Shown here one piece after another: positions 19,610 through 30,520 of a DNA stretch of 64,000 bases. The stretch is taken from the NCBI RefSeq assembly GCF_014397115.1, contig NZ_CP060720.1:946001-1010000 (forward strand), read 5' to 3'. The notes beneath the pieces were generated by a model. It ran no database searches and was not told the DNA's origin. It was given only the letters and a program-made list of their open reading frames with translations. This stretch comes from Vagococcus carniphilus (GTDB taxonomy: Bacteria > Bacillota > Bacilli > Lactobacillales > Vagococcaceae). The position numbers and the translations under genes are program-made. Numbering within the stretch: the first letter of the stretch is position 1; the number at the start of each line of letters is the position of its first letter.

Positions 19610-21094
19610 ATGAATTATGAAAGTTTACTAGACAAGAAAGAAGCAACGCAACTTAAATTATTAAAAGAGTTAATCCTTTCTAGTAGAGAAGGAAATATTT
19701 CTTTACTGGCTAAAAAGCTCAAAGTTTCTAAGTCATCTCTAGAAAGCTATATTGAAGATTTGCATGAGGTTCTTGAAACTTATCAGGGGAAAATATTATT
19801 AGTCGAAGAAGGATCTAATTTACAATTGAATATGGCAAATACTTTCTCATTGGTTCAAATGGAAACAGATTTTTATCTTAATAGTACAAAATACCAAATA
19901 CTTAGTTATTTATTTCAACATCGAGAGTTTTCTACAGTATTTTTATCACAGGAGTTATCAATCAGTGAATCAACTTTATTTAGGAAAATTAAAGAACTAA
20001 ATACAGCTTTGAAAGAATTTAATATCAGTATTTGGCAAGGAAAACTGGTAGGTGAGGAAGCTCAAATTAGGTATTTTTATTTTCAATTCTATTGGTATCT
20101 GACTGAATCTAAAAAAGAAACGCTAAATTCAAGTGAGCAAATGTATTTAAAGATGATTGAAAAAGCATTAGATCTTGAGTTATCTTTTAAAAGTAAAAAG
20201 AAAGTTAGTTTATGGCTTAATATTACTAAAAAGAGAGTAGCTATCAGCAATCAAGATTATCATCAATTAGCTGAAAAGTGCCGTCCTTATGAAAAAGACG
20301 AATTGTATTTGAAAGTTAGAGAGCTTACATTAAGAATGATTGGTAACTACGCAATTGAAATTGAAGAAGAAGAAGCTATGTTGCAATTTGTCTTTCTAAT
20401 ATCGATGGGAATTCTATCTGAATCAGATTTTGATGAGTATTCATTAGTTAGATCTCGTTTTACGCCAACAGCGCTATTAGATACGGTTATTTTAGAAACG
20501 TTATTGATGTATTATAGACCGTTAGTTATGCCAAGAACATTGGAAAAACATCTGTATTTTCTGTTAGCACAGATTCATCCAAGGTTATATTTTTTTAAAG
20601 GTGACATTGAAGTACACAATGAGGAGCAAATATGGTCGATTGAAGCGAGTTTATCTGGGCACTCTATTAGAGTTATTACAAGTCATTTATTGGATATTGC
20701 ACAAAAGCAGTTAGGTTTAGCGGAAGACGAAAACAACAGTTTATTATATATAACCGAAATAAAATATTTAAGTGTAGTGGTCATCTTAGATAATGTTATG
20801 AATCGAGATGTAACTGTTGGTATTTCACTTGAAATGGATGGTTTGTTTAAAGAAGCAGTAACGAACATGTTTATGATTCAATTAAATAGTATTAATGGGG
20901 TTATTTGTGAGCCGTATCAAACAAAGAAAACCTATGATTTAATTATAACGAACAATCAAGAGGCTAAATGGCAAACAGATTATTATGTCATATCAGAAGT
21001 AGGTACTGAATATGATTTGAAAAAAATTAAAGAGACCATTAGAAACACTTACACGCAAAAAAATAGTTCAAAATTAAATGATAGCTTATTATAA
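19610..21094 (+). CDS. Mga/AtxA-family transcriptional regulator
   Basis: A 494-residue protein with two N-terminal DNA-binding helix-turn-helix units: about residues 30-50 (NISLLAKKLKVSKSSLESYI) and about 105-128 (TVFLSQELSISESTLFRKIKE). These precede a long helical region resembling the PRD-like domains of Mga/AtxA regulators. The C-terminal part (about residues 390-480, KTYDLIITNNQEAKW) has the look of a degenerate EIIB-like domain. Such regulators often answer to PTS-dependent phosphorylation. Its position between the flavoprotein gene and glpKOF suggests a role in glycerol or redox control, but no binding site is identifiable. A terminator follows. Confidence 0.75.
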   Translation: MNYESLLDKKEATQLKLLKELILSSREGNISLLAKKLKVSKSSLESYIEDLHEVLETYQGKILLVEEGSNLQLNMANTFSLVQMETDFYLNSTKYQILSYLFQHREFSTVFLSQELSISESTLFRKIKELNTALKEFNISIWQGKLVGEEAQIRYFYFQFYWYLTESKKETLNSSEQMYLKMIEKALDLELSFKSKKKVSLWLNITKKRVAISNQDYHQLAEKCRPYEKDELYLKVRELTLRMIGNYAIEIEEEEAMLQFVFLISMGILSESDFDEYSLVRSRFTPTALLDTVILETLLMYYRPLVMPRTLEKHLYFLLAQIHPRLYFFKGDIEVHNEEQIWSIEASLSGHSIRVITSHLLDIAQKQLGLAEDENNSLLYITEIKYLSVVVILDNVMNRDVTVGISLEMDGLFKEAVTNMFMIQLNSINGVICEPYQTKKTYDLIITNNQEAKWQTDYYVISEVGTEYDLKKIKETIRNTYTQKNSSKLNDSLL

Positions 21095-21101
21095 TTTTTC
21101 T

Positions 21102-21134
21102 AACTTCCATCAGATTATCTAATGGAAGTTTTTT
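21102..21134 (+). terminator. terminator after Mga-like regulator gene
   Basis: Perfect 9-base stem AACTTCCAT / ATGGAAGTT with an 11-base loop and following T-tract. Confidence 0.88.
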
Positions 21135-21233
21135 ATTTTAAAAAATTTGGAAAAGTCATTTAAATAAAGGATTCTGCTACCTTTTTTAGGGAAACAGTCA
21201 TTTTTTATTTATTACGAGTAAAAAGATGACCGT

Positions 21234-22826
<1,593 letters not shown>

Positions 22827-22849
22827 TAGAGAAAAGAAAGGTGATTAAG

Positions 22850-24670
22850 ATGAGTTTTTCCATTAAAGATCGTCAAAAATCAATTGAAGAAGTAAAAAAA
22901 CAAGAAATGGATGTTTTGATAATTGGTGGTGGTATTACGGGGGCTGGAGTTGCTGTTCAAACAGCAGCTTCTGGTATGACGACCGCTTTAATTGAAATGC
23001 AGGATTTTTCAGAAGGTACCTCTTCTCGTTCGACTAAGCTTGTACATGGTGGAATCAGATATTTGAAGAATTTTGATGTAGAAGTTGTTTCAGATACAGT
23101 TAAAGAACGGGCAACTGTTCAAAAAATTGCTCCCCATATCCCTAAACCAGATCCTATGCTCTTACCTATTTATGATGAACCAGGTTCAACTTTTTCAATG
23201 TTTTCTGTGAAAGTGGCGATGGATTTATATGATCAACTAGCAGGTGTAACTAATACTTCTTTTGCTAATAAAGTATTAAGTAAAGAAGAAGTCATTGAAC
23301 GAGTGCCTAAAATTAACACAGATAAACTTTTAGGCGGTGGCTTATATTTAGATTTTAGAAATAACGATGCTCGATTAGTGATTGAAAATGTTAAACAAGC
23401 GGCTGCAGACGGTGCTAATGCTTTAAGTAAAACAAAAGTAATTGGATTTACTTACCATGATAATGGTCAACTATCAGGTGTTAAAGTAGAAGACCAATTA
23501 ACAAAAGAAATTTACGATATACATGCCAAGGTTGTTATTAATACAACAGGACCTTGGGTAGATACGATTAGAGAACTAGGTAAAGAAGAAGGATTTAAAC
23601 CTATGATGCGTCCTACAAAAGGCGTTCATTTAATTGTTGATCAGTCAGTATTGAGTGTTTCTCAGCCTACTTATTTTGATACAGGTAGACATGACGGTCG
23701 TATGGTATTTGTTATCCCAAGAGAAAATAAAACTTATTTTGGAACAACAGATACAGATTACACTGGAGACCTAACACATCCAAGAGTAACTAATGAAGAT
23801 GTAGATTACTTGTTAGAAATAATTAATCACCAATTTCCAAATGCTAATGTTAGTATTGACGATATTGAAGGAAGTTGGGCTGGTTTAAGACCGCTGATTT
23901 CTGAGAATGGTGGATCTGATTATAATGGAGGAAATAGCGGTGTCATGTCTGAAGCTAGCTTTAATCAAATTATTGACACTGTCTCTGGTTATTTGAATCA
24001 AGAAAAAACAAAAGAAGATGTTGAAAAATCTCTTAAATTGGCAGAATCAAGTTTAAGTGAAAAAGGTAATTCTGCTATATCAAGAGGAAGTAGCTTAGAA
24101 GTTGATAATAAAGGATTAGTGACATTAGCAGGTGGAAAAATAACCGATTACCGATTAATGGCTGAAGGCGCAGTAGCATTAATTTCTAAGATATTGAAAG
24201 AAAAATATGACAAGCATTTTGATTTAGTAGATTCAAGTAATTACCCTGTTTCAGGTGGACACTTTGATCACACAAAAGTGGATGAAAAAATATCAGAGTT
24301 AACAGAACTAGGCCAAGAAAAAGGATTATCTAAAGAAGAAGCAGAATTCTTAGCTAATTTATATGGATCAAATACTGAATCAGTTTTAACGTATCTAAAT
24401 GAAGACATACCTGGCTTATCACAATCAGAAGCTGCTAGCTTAATGTATGCTTTAAATAACGAAATGACTTTAACACCAGTAGATTATTTACTGCGAAGAA
24501 CTAATTATTTATTATTTATTAGTGACCAATTAGATAGAATAAAAGAACCAATTATTAAAAAAATGGCTGAATACTATGGTTGGAACAATGAACAAACAAC
24601 TAGTTATCGTTTAGAGTTAGAAAATGCGATCAATGAATCACAACTAATGAATTTGAAAAAGGAGAACTAA
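22850..24670 (+). CDS. glpO: alpha-glycerophosphate oxidase
   Basis: FAD enzyme that oxidises glycerol-3-phosphate to dihydroxyacetone phosphate with O2, releasing H2O2. The start is ATG 22850, behind GAAAGGTG; a GTG nine bases upstream is less likely. It has 606 residues. The FAD-binding motif is DVLIIGGGITGAGVAVQTA, followed by SSRSTKLVHGGIRYLKNF, and a C-terminal helical domain is present. The length, including the internal insert seen in lactic acid bacterial GlpO compared with GlpD, and the glpK-glpO-glpF order support the oxidase over a quinone-linked dehydrogenase. The product enters glycolysis through tpiA. Confidence 0.93.
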   Translation: MSFSIKDRQKSIEEVKKQEMDVLIIGGGITGAGVAVQTAASGMTTALIEMQDFSEGTSSRSTKLVHGGIRYLKNFDVEVVSDTVKERATVQKIAPHIPKPDPMLLPIYDEPGSTFSMFSVKVAMDLYDQLAGVTNTSFANKVLSKEEVIERVPKINTDKLLGGGLYLDFRNNDARLVIENVKQAAADGANALSKTKVIGFTYHDNGQLSGVKVEDQLTKEIYDIHAKVVINTTGPWVDTIRELGKEEGFKPMMRPTKGVHLIVDQSVLSVSQPTYFDTGRHDGRMVFVIPRENKTYFGTTDTDYTGDLTHPRVTNEDVDYLLEIINHQFPNANVSIDDIEGSWAGLRPLISENGGSDYNGGNSGVMSEASFNQIIDTVSGYLNQEKTKEDVEKSLKLAESSLSEKGNSAISRGSSLEVDNKGLVTLAGGKITDYRLMAEGAVALISKILKEKYDKHFDLVDSSNYPVSGGHFDHTKVDEKISELTELGQEKGLSKEEAEFLANLYGSNTESVLTYLNEDIPGLSQSEAASLMYALNNEMTLTPVDYLLRRTNYLLFISDQLDRIKEPIIKKMAEYYGWNNEQTTSYRLELENAINESQLMNLKKEN

Positions 24671-24671
24671 T

Positions 24672-25391
24672 ATGATGAGTGGAGATAATTTACAAATATT
24701 TAGTGAATTTTTAGGTACGTTGATTTTAGTTTTGCTAGGTAATGGTGTAGTAGCTGCAGTTTCTTTGGAAAAAAGTAAAGCTCAAGGAGCAGGCTGGATA
24801 GTTATTACTTTAGGTTGGGGAGCGGCCGTAACCATTGCTGTATATGCATCAAGTTTTATGGGACCGGCTCATTTAAATCCAGCAGTTACACTAGGTATGG
24901 CTGTTGCGGGAAATATAGGCTGGAATCTAGTAACACCGTTTATTATTGCTCAGATAGTCGGAGGTATTGTTGGAGCAGCGCTAGTTTGGGTCACTTACAT
25001 GCCACATTGGGAAGCTACAAAGGATGAGGCTGCTATTTTGGGATCTTTTGCAACTGGACCAGCTATTAGAAAACCATTTTCAAATATGATTACTGAGCTG
25101 ATAGGTACGTTTGTTTTAGTCTTTGCTTTATTAGCATTCGGTCGTACAACTTTTGCAGATGGAATGAATCCATTGATTGTTGGTGTATTAATTCTTTCTC
25201 TAGGATTATCATTAGGAGGACCAACAGGTTATGCGATTAACCCAGCTCGTGATTTGGGACCTCGTATTGCACACCAAATATTACCAATTGCTAACAAAGG
25301 TGATTCAGATTGGGGTTATGCTTGGGTACCAATCGTTGGACCAATGTTAGGTGGTTTATTAGCAGCACTTGCTTGGGGAATGATCCCTTAA
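24672..25391 (+). CDS. glpF: glycerol uptake facilitator (aquaglyceroporin)
   Basis: A 239-residue MIP-family channel with six TM helices and both pore motifs, NPA in HLNPAVTLG and NPA in AINPARDLGPR. The Arg after the second NPA forms the selectivity filter, and Asp in NPARD is typical of glycerol facilitators. It starts one base after glpO stops, behind AAAAGGAG. It supplies glycerol to GlpK. Confidence 0.96.
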   Translation: MMSGDNLQIFSEFLGTLILVLLGNGVVAAVSLEKSKAQGAGWIVITLGWGAAVTIAVYASSFMGPAHLNPAVTLGMAVAGNIGWNLVTPFIIAQIVGGIVGAALVWVTYMPHWEATKDEAAILGSFATGPAIRKPFSNMITELIGTFVLVFALLAFGRTTFADGMNPLIVGVLILSLGLSLGGPTGYAINPARDLGPRIAHQILPIANKGDSDWGYAWVPIVGPMLGGLLAALAWGMIP

Positions 25392-25406
25392 GAGTTTTGA
25401 AGTAGT

Positions 25407-25436
25407 AAAGCAGATAGAAAACTATCTGCTTTTTTT
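25407..25436 (+). terminator. terminator after glpF
   Basis: Perfect 11-base stem AAAGCAGATAG / CTATCTGCTTT, AAAA loop, T7. Confidence 0.92.
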
Positions 25437-25607
25437 GTGTGTAATTGTAAAAGTTTCAATTATTATACGAAACAGTGAAATAAAAATTATATGACAAAAT
25501 TGTCATTAAACTATTAATAAAGCAACATAAATAAATATTTATTTATTTTTTTAATGTGATATGCTTAACAAGAGAGGGATAAATCTAAAAAAAGGTAGAT
25601 GAAATGA

Positions 25608-26624
25608 ATGAGTGTTTCTTTGGTTATTACATTGATTTTAGTTATTGGCGTTATCTTTGTTAATGGATGGACGGATGCTCCTAATGCGATTGCAACAGCT
25701 ATTTCAACGAGAGTTTTACGCCCTAATGTGGCAATTGGGATGGCGGTTATTTGTAACTTTCTAGGCGCGTTAATTATGACAATGTTTAATGCTCAAGTAG
25801 CAGAAACGATTAGTAAGATGGTTCGTTTTGAAGGTAGTGGAAACGCAGCACAAGTAGCTCTTGCAGCATCTCTTTTTTCAATTGTTGTTTGGGCAGTTGC
25901 TGCTTGGTGGTTTGGTATTCCAACGAGTGAGAGTCATGCTTTAATCGCAGGCCTAACTGGATCAGCTATGGCTTTGGGTGGCTTAGGTGCGGTTAATATG
26001 AATGAGTGGATGAAGGTTATAATTGGACTCTTTGTTTCGACTTTCTTTGGTTTTTTTGGTGGTTATTTTGTAACGAAGATAGTTGAAACCGTATTCTTTC
26101 ATATGGAAAGACGAAAAACCAATAAAATATTTACCATCGGTCAAGCAGGTGGTGCTGCTGCGATGTCCTTTTTACATGGTGTTCAAGATGGACAAAAATT
26201 TATGGGCGTTTTTATGTTAGGTCTTTTCTACAATGGGTTGGCTGAAAAAACACCTTCTGGAGGTTTTATTATCCCTATTTGGGTTATGGTTATTTGTTCA
26301 GTTGTGATGGGTGTAGGAACTTCAGTTGGTGGTATGCGAATTATTAAATCTGTGGGCATGGATATGGTTAAATTAGAAAAATATCAAGGTTTTTCAGCAG
26401 ATTTAAGTGCAGCTATTTGTTTGTTTGGAGCTTCTATCTTCGGGATTCCAGTTTCAACAACACATACGAAAACAACTGCCATCATGGGTGTTGGAGCAGC
26501 TAAACGGATATCTAGTGTGGACTGGCAGTTAGTTAAAGAGATGGTAATGGCTTGGGTATTAACATTTCCAGGATGTGGGTTGATTGCTTATATCATGGCG
26601 AAATTTTTTGTTGCAATATTTTAG
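25608..26624 (+). CDS. inorganic phosphate transporter, PiT family
   Basis: A 338-residue integral membrane protein with the duplicated PiT signature: NGWTDAPNAIATAISTRVL near the N-terminus and the second copy around FGASIFGIPVSTTHTKTTAIMGVG. About nine or ten TM helices. It imports phosphate, usually as a metal-phosphate complex, driven by proton or sodium gradient. The neighbouring DUF47 gene, 12 bases downstream, is the usual partner. The ATG at 25608 follows AAAGGTAGATGAA; an ATG four bases earlier is out of frame. Confidence 0.93.
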   Translation: MSVSLVITLILVIGVIFVNGWTDAPNAIATAISTRVLRPNVAIGMAVICNFLGALIMTMFNAQVAETISKMVRFEGSGNAAQVALAASLFSIVVWAVAAWWFGIPTSESHALIAGLTGSAMALGGLGAVNMNEWMKVIIGLFVSTFFGFFGGYFVTKIVETVFFHMERRKTNKIFTIGQAGGAAAMSFLHGVQDGQKFMGVFMLGLFYNGLAEKTPSGGFIIPIWVMVICSVVMGVGTSVGGMRIIKSVGMDMVKLEKYQGFSADLSAAICLFGASIFGIPVSTTHTKTTAIMGVGAAKRISSVDWQLVKEMVMAWVLTFPGCGLIAYIMAKFFVAIF

Positions 26625-26636
26625 GAGGAATGAAGA

Positions 26637-27260
26637 ATGGCTAGAAAAAAAGGATTCGATTATTTTGATGCAATGTATCAACTATCTATGAAAACAAAAG
26701 AGGCTTCTCTTGTATTAGATGATATTATTACACATTATTCCAGTGACTACTTGATAGAAAAAGCTGAAAGTATTCATCAATTAGAAAGAGAAGGTGATGA
26801 AATCGTTTCAAGTATTATGTATGAACTCAATCATTCATTTGTGACACCAATTGATAGAGAAGATATCATAGCAATCACTAAATTTATTGACAATGTATTA
26901 GATAATATAAATGCACTACCTTATTCTTTTGATAATTTAGGCATTCAAAAAATGCGTGAAAAAGCAATTGAAATGTCTGCACTGATTGTTGAGATTGTCG
27001 AAGCTATGACTGTTGTAACAAAAGAATTTTCAAAATTTAAGAGTACTAAAACAATCGGTCAAATGATTCAAAAAGTGACGGAACTAGAAGGAAAAGCAGA
27101 TATTATTCATAGTGCTCAAATTAAGGAACTTTTTACCTCGGAAGAGAATGTTTTAGAAGTTGTAAGATGGAAAGAAGTGTTTGATCGTTTAGAAAAAATA
27201 GTGAATGGAACAGAACAAGCAGTATTAATTATGGAAGCAATGGTGATTAAAAATACATAG
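26637..27260 (+). CDS. DUF47 family protein (PhoU-like, PiT partner)
   Basis: A 207-residue helical protein of the DUF47/YkaA family, related in fold to PhoU. It begins RKKGFDYFDAMYQLS and has the conserved metal-site-like IHQLEREGDEI and FVTPIDREDIIAI stretches. DUF47 proteins occur next to PiT transporters and are believed to regulate them. It has an AGGAGGA site and is co-transcribed with the transporter gene. Confidence 0.9.
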   Translation: MARKKGFDYFDAMYQLSMKTKEASLVLDDIITHYSSDYLIEKAESIHQLEREGDEIVSSIMYELNHSFVTPIDREDIIAITKFIDNVLDNINALPYSFDNLGIQKMREKAIEMSALIVEIVEAMTVVTKEFSKFKSTKTIGQMIQKVTELEGKADIIHSAQIKELFTSEENVLEVVRWKEVFDRLEKIVNGTEQAVLIMEAMVIKNT

Positions 27261-27281
27261 ATTATTTTAATAAAAATAGAT

Positions 27282-27319
27282 AAAACAAGAGCTTGTTCTT
27301 AAGAAGTTCTTGTTTTTTT
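27282..27319 (+). terminator. terminator after DUF47 gene
   Basis: Outer stem AAAACAAGA / TCTTGTTTT with an imperfect inner part, followed by a T-tract. Confidence 0.75.
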
Positions 27320-27338
27320 GAGAAGGGAATAAAAAATA

Positions 27339-27548
27339 GTGAGTAGGTATGAGTTAACTGAATTATTGTCAGCCAAAAAATCATTAGAATCAACATTAAG
27401 AAAAATAGAACAAGCTGTTTTATCTTTAGAAGAAAAACAAAAAGGTGGAAAAAATCTTAAATCTCAGATAACTCTGTCCAAAGATAGAATCAAAGCATTA
27501 ACATTAGCAATCGAATTAATTAATGTAGAAATTAAAAAAGTGAGTTGA
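27339..27548 (+). CDS. small coiled-coil hypothetical protein
   Basis: A 69-residue frame with GTG start and GAAGGG upstream. It is almost wholly helical with a heptad-like pattern (LLSAKKSLESTLRKIEQAVLSLEEKQKGG), is rich in Lys, Glu and Leu and has no TM segment. I do not recognise it. It is followed by a short frame at 27550-27606 (MFVDKLKELTKKEAESIE) that seems to continue after a one-base shift (NDGAATYELKYSLD), and then a terminator. Confidence 0.6.
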   Translation: MSRYELTELLSAKKSLESTLRKIEQAVLSLEEKQKGGKNLKSQITLSKDRIKALTLAIELINVEIKKVS

Positions 27549-27629
27549 AATGTTTGTAGATAAACTAAAAGAATTGACAAAGAAAGAAGCTGAAAGTATC
27601 GAATGATGGTGCAGCCACTTATGAATTAA

Positions 27630-27660
27630 AGTACTCCCTTGATTAAGGAGTGCTTTTTTT
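27630..27660 (+). terminator. terminator before zinc-ribbon gene block
   Basis: AGTACTCC / GGAGTGCT stem (one G-T pair), nine-base loop, T8. Confidence 0.85.
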
Positions 27661-27802
27661 AGTTATGTTTAATAGATATCCCAATAATCACTTTATTACA
27701 TACAAAATCAGTGAGACATTTGAGGTTAAAATAACTTGATGTTACTTTTATATGTTAAAATATATAGTTAGTTAGGGCTTTAATTTTTAAGGAGGAGATT
27801 TT

Positions 27803-29302
27803 ATGAAGTTTTGTTGGAATTGTGGTCACGAAAATGAATCTGATTCGTTGTTTTGTGAAGAATGTGGCTCAGATTTACAGGAAGGAATCAGTCCAGGAGA
27901 AGAGTTAAAAAAGGATAGTAAAGAAGCTTCCACTGAACCACAAGAAATAAAAGAGTCAAATCAACCAATAGTTAACTCAACTAGTACTCAATCACCTGTA
28001 CCAAAAGAACCTATGACGAAAAAGAAAAAAATAGGTTTAATAACAGGTGGAGTAGGCATTGTATTACTTGTCGGTCTTTATTCTTACGGCAATTATTATT
28101 TTAGTTATGAGCAACAAGTTAATCGAATGACTGAAACAATTAAAACAAAAGATCCAGATAAGTGGGCAGAGTTAATGGTATCCAGTGACCCAAGTTATAA
28201 ATTAACTTCTGATAATTTGAAGAAGATGACTGATTATTATAAGGATGACCAACAAAAAGAAAAATTCTCCAATCTCGTCGGTAGTATTGGAAAAAGCAGT
28301 CAAGAGCCATCAGATTTTAATATTAAACCCAACGGTAAGTCTTTTGTATTTTTCAATAAGTATGCATTAGAGTTAGAGCCTGTTTATTTAACAATTGAGG
28401 CGCAACAACCTGGCGTATCAGTTGAAATTGATGGTAAAAAACAAGGTGATGTTAAAGAAAAAGAGTTAAAAGTTGGCCCATTAACACCTGGGAAATATGA
28501 CATCAAAGGAACATTAAAAAACGTATCGACTGATTCAAAAACTGACTTGGTTCGTTTTCAAAATGATGATTTTGAAACCAATAGTCATATGAAATTGGAT
28601 TTACATAAAGTTTCTTTTATAGTGAAGTCAAATGTTGAAGACGCTGAAGTTTTAGTGGATAACAAAAAGATAGCTACTATTAAGGATGGTTCAGCTGAAG
28701 TTAAAGATGTTGTTTGGCATCAAGGATTAGCCGTTCAAGTGAAGAAAAAATTTGATAAACAAGTCGTTGAATCAGAGATTAGAAAAATTGAATCAGAAGA
28801 ATTTCTAGCAAGTCAATTTGAAAAAGAGTCTTATGGTTCAGAGGTGATGCTTGAAATTAAGGGGATCAAATCAAAAGACGATGTTCAATCATTTTTATAT
28901 GGTCTTTATGGTGATGTGTCTTCTTATACAAGTGAATACAGTGATTTAGATGGAATGGCAAAATCTGATTTAGCTAAGTATTTTCAAAATGGAGAAGACA
29001 ATGCTGACTACCAAGATTTCTTGAAATTCATTACAGATGTTCGCTCAAGTTCTGAAAAATCAAGTGTTCAAGGTGAACCTAAAGTTGAAAAAATGACAAT
29101 GATTGGTAAAGATAGATATCAGGTACAGTATTTAATTAAATATCGAACTGTTTATAAATCATATAAGATGGATGACGTTGTTCAAGTCTTTAGATATACC
29201 AAAGCCACTATGGTTTACAATCAAGAAGAAGAACGTTTTGAAATTGTTGATTTAGGTGGTAAAGAAAACTTTGAAGTAGTAGATAATGGAGGTGTTTCTT
29301 AG
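27803..29302 (+). CDS. TcaA-like zinc-ribbon membrane protein
   Basis: A 499-residue single-pass protein. A cytoplasmic zinc ribbon (FCWNCGHENESDSLFCEECG) is followed by a low-complexity linker, a TM helix at about residues 77-98 (IGLITGGVGIVLLVGLYSYG) and a large extracellular part. The outer part has repeated domains (YEQQVNRMTETIKTKDPDKW ... VEIDGKKQGDV ... VLVDNKKIATI) ending in an NTF2-like domain. This architecture is that of TcaA/YvbJ proteins, which in staphylococci affect glycopeptide sensitivity. It starts behind AAGGAGGAG. It is the first of a block of similar proteins mixed with cell-wall enzymes. Role: envelope sensing, inferred. Confidence 0.8.
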   Translation: MKFCWNCGHENESDSLFCEECGSDLQEGISPGEELKKDSKEASTEPQEIKESNQPIVNSTSTQSPVPKEPMTKKKKIGLITGGVGIVLLVGLYSYGNYYFSYEQQVNRMTETIKTKDPDKWAELMVSSDPSYKLTSDNLKKMTDYYKDDQQKEKFSNLVGSIGKSSQEPSDFNIKPNGKSFVFFNKYALELEPVYLTIEAQQPGVSVEIDGKKQGDVKEKELKVGPLTPGKYDIKGTLKNVSTDSKTDLVRFQNDDFETNSHMKLDLHKVSFIVKSNVEDAEVLVDNKKIATIKDGSAEVKDVVWHQGLAVQVKKKFDKQVVESEIRKIESEEFLASQFEKESYGSEVMLEIKGIKSKDDVQSFLYGLYGDVSSYTSEYSDLDGMAKSDLAKYFQNGEDNADYQDFLKFITDVRSSSEKSSVQGEPKVEKMTMIGKDRYQVQYLIKYRTVYKSYKMDDVVQVFRYTKATMVYNQEEERFEIVDLGGKENFEVVDNGGVS

Positions 29303-29306
29303 ATAA

Positions 29307-30515
29307 ATGTCCTTTAAAACAAAAAGTTTTATTATAGGAATTCTTTTAATTAGCTTGTTAGGAGGTACCCTTTATGCCTTAAGTAATCAAAAAGAAAAAC
29401 CGGCTGATTCTAAGAGTTCACAAACTTCATCTGAAACGCGTGTTAAGACAAAAGAGACAACAATACAGACTGAAAGCTCTGAAAGGAGAGTATTAAGTGT
29501 GGAAGAACAACTTAAACAGATGATAAAAGAAATGTCTATTGATGAAAAAGTAGGTCAACTTTTTCTTGTTCGTGTTCCTGAATCCAATGCTTTAGAAGAC
29601 ATTAAGAATTTTCAATTAGGTGGTTATCTTCTTTTTGGAAGAGATATGGAGAATCAAACAAAAGAAACATTAACCAAAAAAATAGCTGAGTTTCAAGAAA
29701 TGAGTCAAACCCCTTTTATGGTAGCTTCAGATGAAGAAGGGGGTACTGTAACAAGGATAAGTAGTAATAAAAAAATTGTTCCAGATAAATTTGAATCCCC
29801 TCAATCTCTTTATAAAAAGGGCGGCATGTCTCTTGTCTTAAAGGAGACGAAACGTAAATCAGATATCTTTAAAGAATTGGGTATTCACACGGGATTATAC
29901 CCGGTTGCAGATGTTTCAACTGATCCAGAGTCTTTTATTTATGACCGGACGATTGGCTTAGACGTTGAAGGAACAAGTAATTATGTAGTTGATGTTGTTA
30001 AGGAATTAAAACAGAATGAAATAGGTTCTACTTTGAAACATTTTCCTGGCTATGGAGATAATCGAGATTCTCATACTGAAATTGTGAGAGATACTCGCTC
30101 AATAGAGGAAATCGAAAAAACATCATTACCCCCCTTTAAAAAAGGAATTGAAGCTGGTGCTGATAGTATTTTAGTGTCACACAATATTGTAGATGCGATT
30201 GATTCAGAAGTTCCAGCATCTATTTCACCTAAAATACATGAGGTGTTGCGTCAAGAGTTGGGATTTGATGGTGTGATTATGACTGATGACATGGATATGG
30301 CAGGATTAGCAGATTTTATTAGCCAAGAGCAAGCTGCTCTAGCTGCTTTAAAATCAGGAAATGATTTAATTTTGTCATCTACATACAGTACTCAGATACC
30401 AGTCGTTAAAGAAGCAGTCGAAAGTGGCGATTATTCTGAAGAACAATTAGAAGCATCTGTTTTAAGAGTTTTAAAATGGAAGTATGAATTAGGAATTATC
30501 AAATTGGAGGAGTAA
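29307..30515 (+). CDS. glycoside hydrolase family 3, NagZ-like beta-N-acetylhexosaminidase
   Basis: A 402-residue exported GH3 enzyme. It has an N-terminal signal anchor (FIIGILLISLLGGTLYAL), a Ser/Thr-rich linker and a single TIM-barrel domain. It contains KHFPGYGDNRDSHTE (NagZ-type KHFPGHGDT loop with the middle His replaced by Tyr, catalytic DSH retained) and the nucleophile Asp region VIMTDDMDMAGL. It should remove beta-GlcNAc from muropeptides or related glycans at the cell surface. It begins four bases after the TcaA-like gene, within the same operon. Confidence 0.85.
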   Translation: MSFKTKSFIIGILLISLLGGTLYALSNQKEKPADSKSSQTSSETRVKTKETTIQTESSERRVLSVEEQLKQMIKEMSIDEKVGQLFLVRVPESNALEDIKNFQLGGYLLFGRDMENQTKETLTKKIAEFQEMSQTPFMVASDEEGGTVTRISSNKKIVPDKFESPQSLYKKGGMSLVLKETKRKSDIFKELGIHTGLYPVADVSTDPESFIYDRTIGLDVEGTSNYVVDVVKELKQNEIGSTLKHFPGYGDNRDSHTEIVRDTRSIEEIEKTSLPPFKKGIEAGADSILVSHNIVDAIDSEVPASISPKIHEVLRQELGFDGVIMTDDMDMAGLADFISQEQAALAALKSGNDLILSSTYSTQIPVVKEAVESGDYSEEQLEASVLRVLKWKYELGIIKLEE

Positions 30516-30520
30516 ATAAA

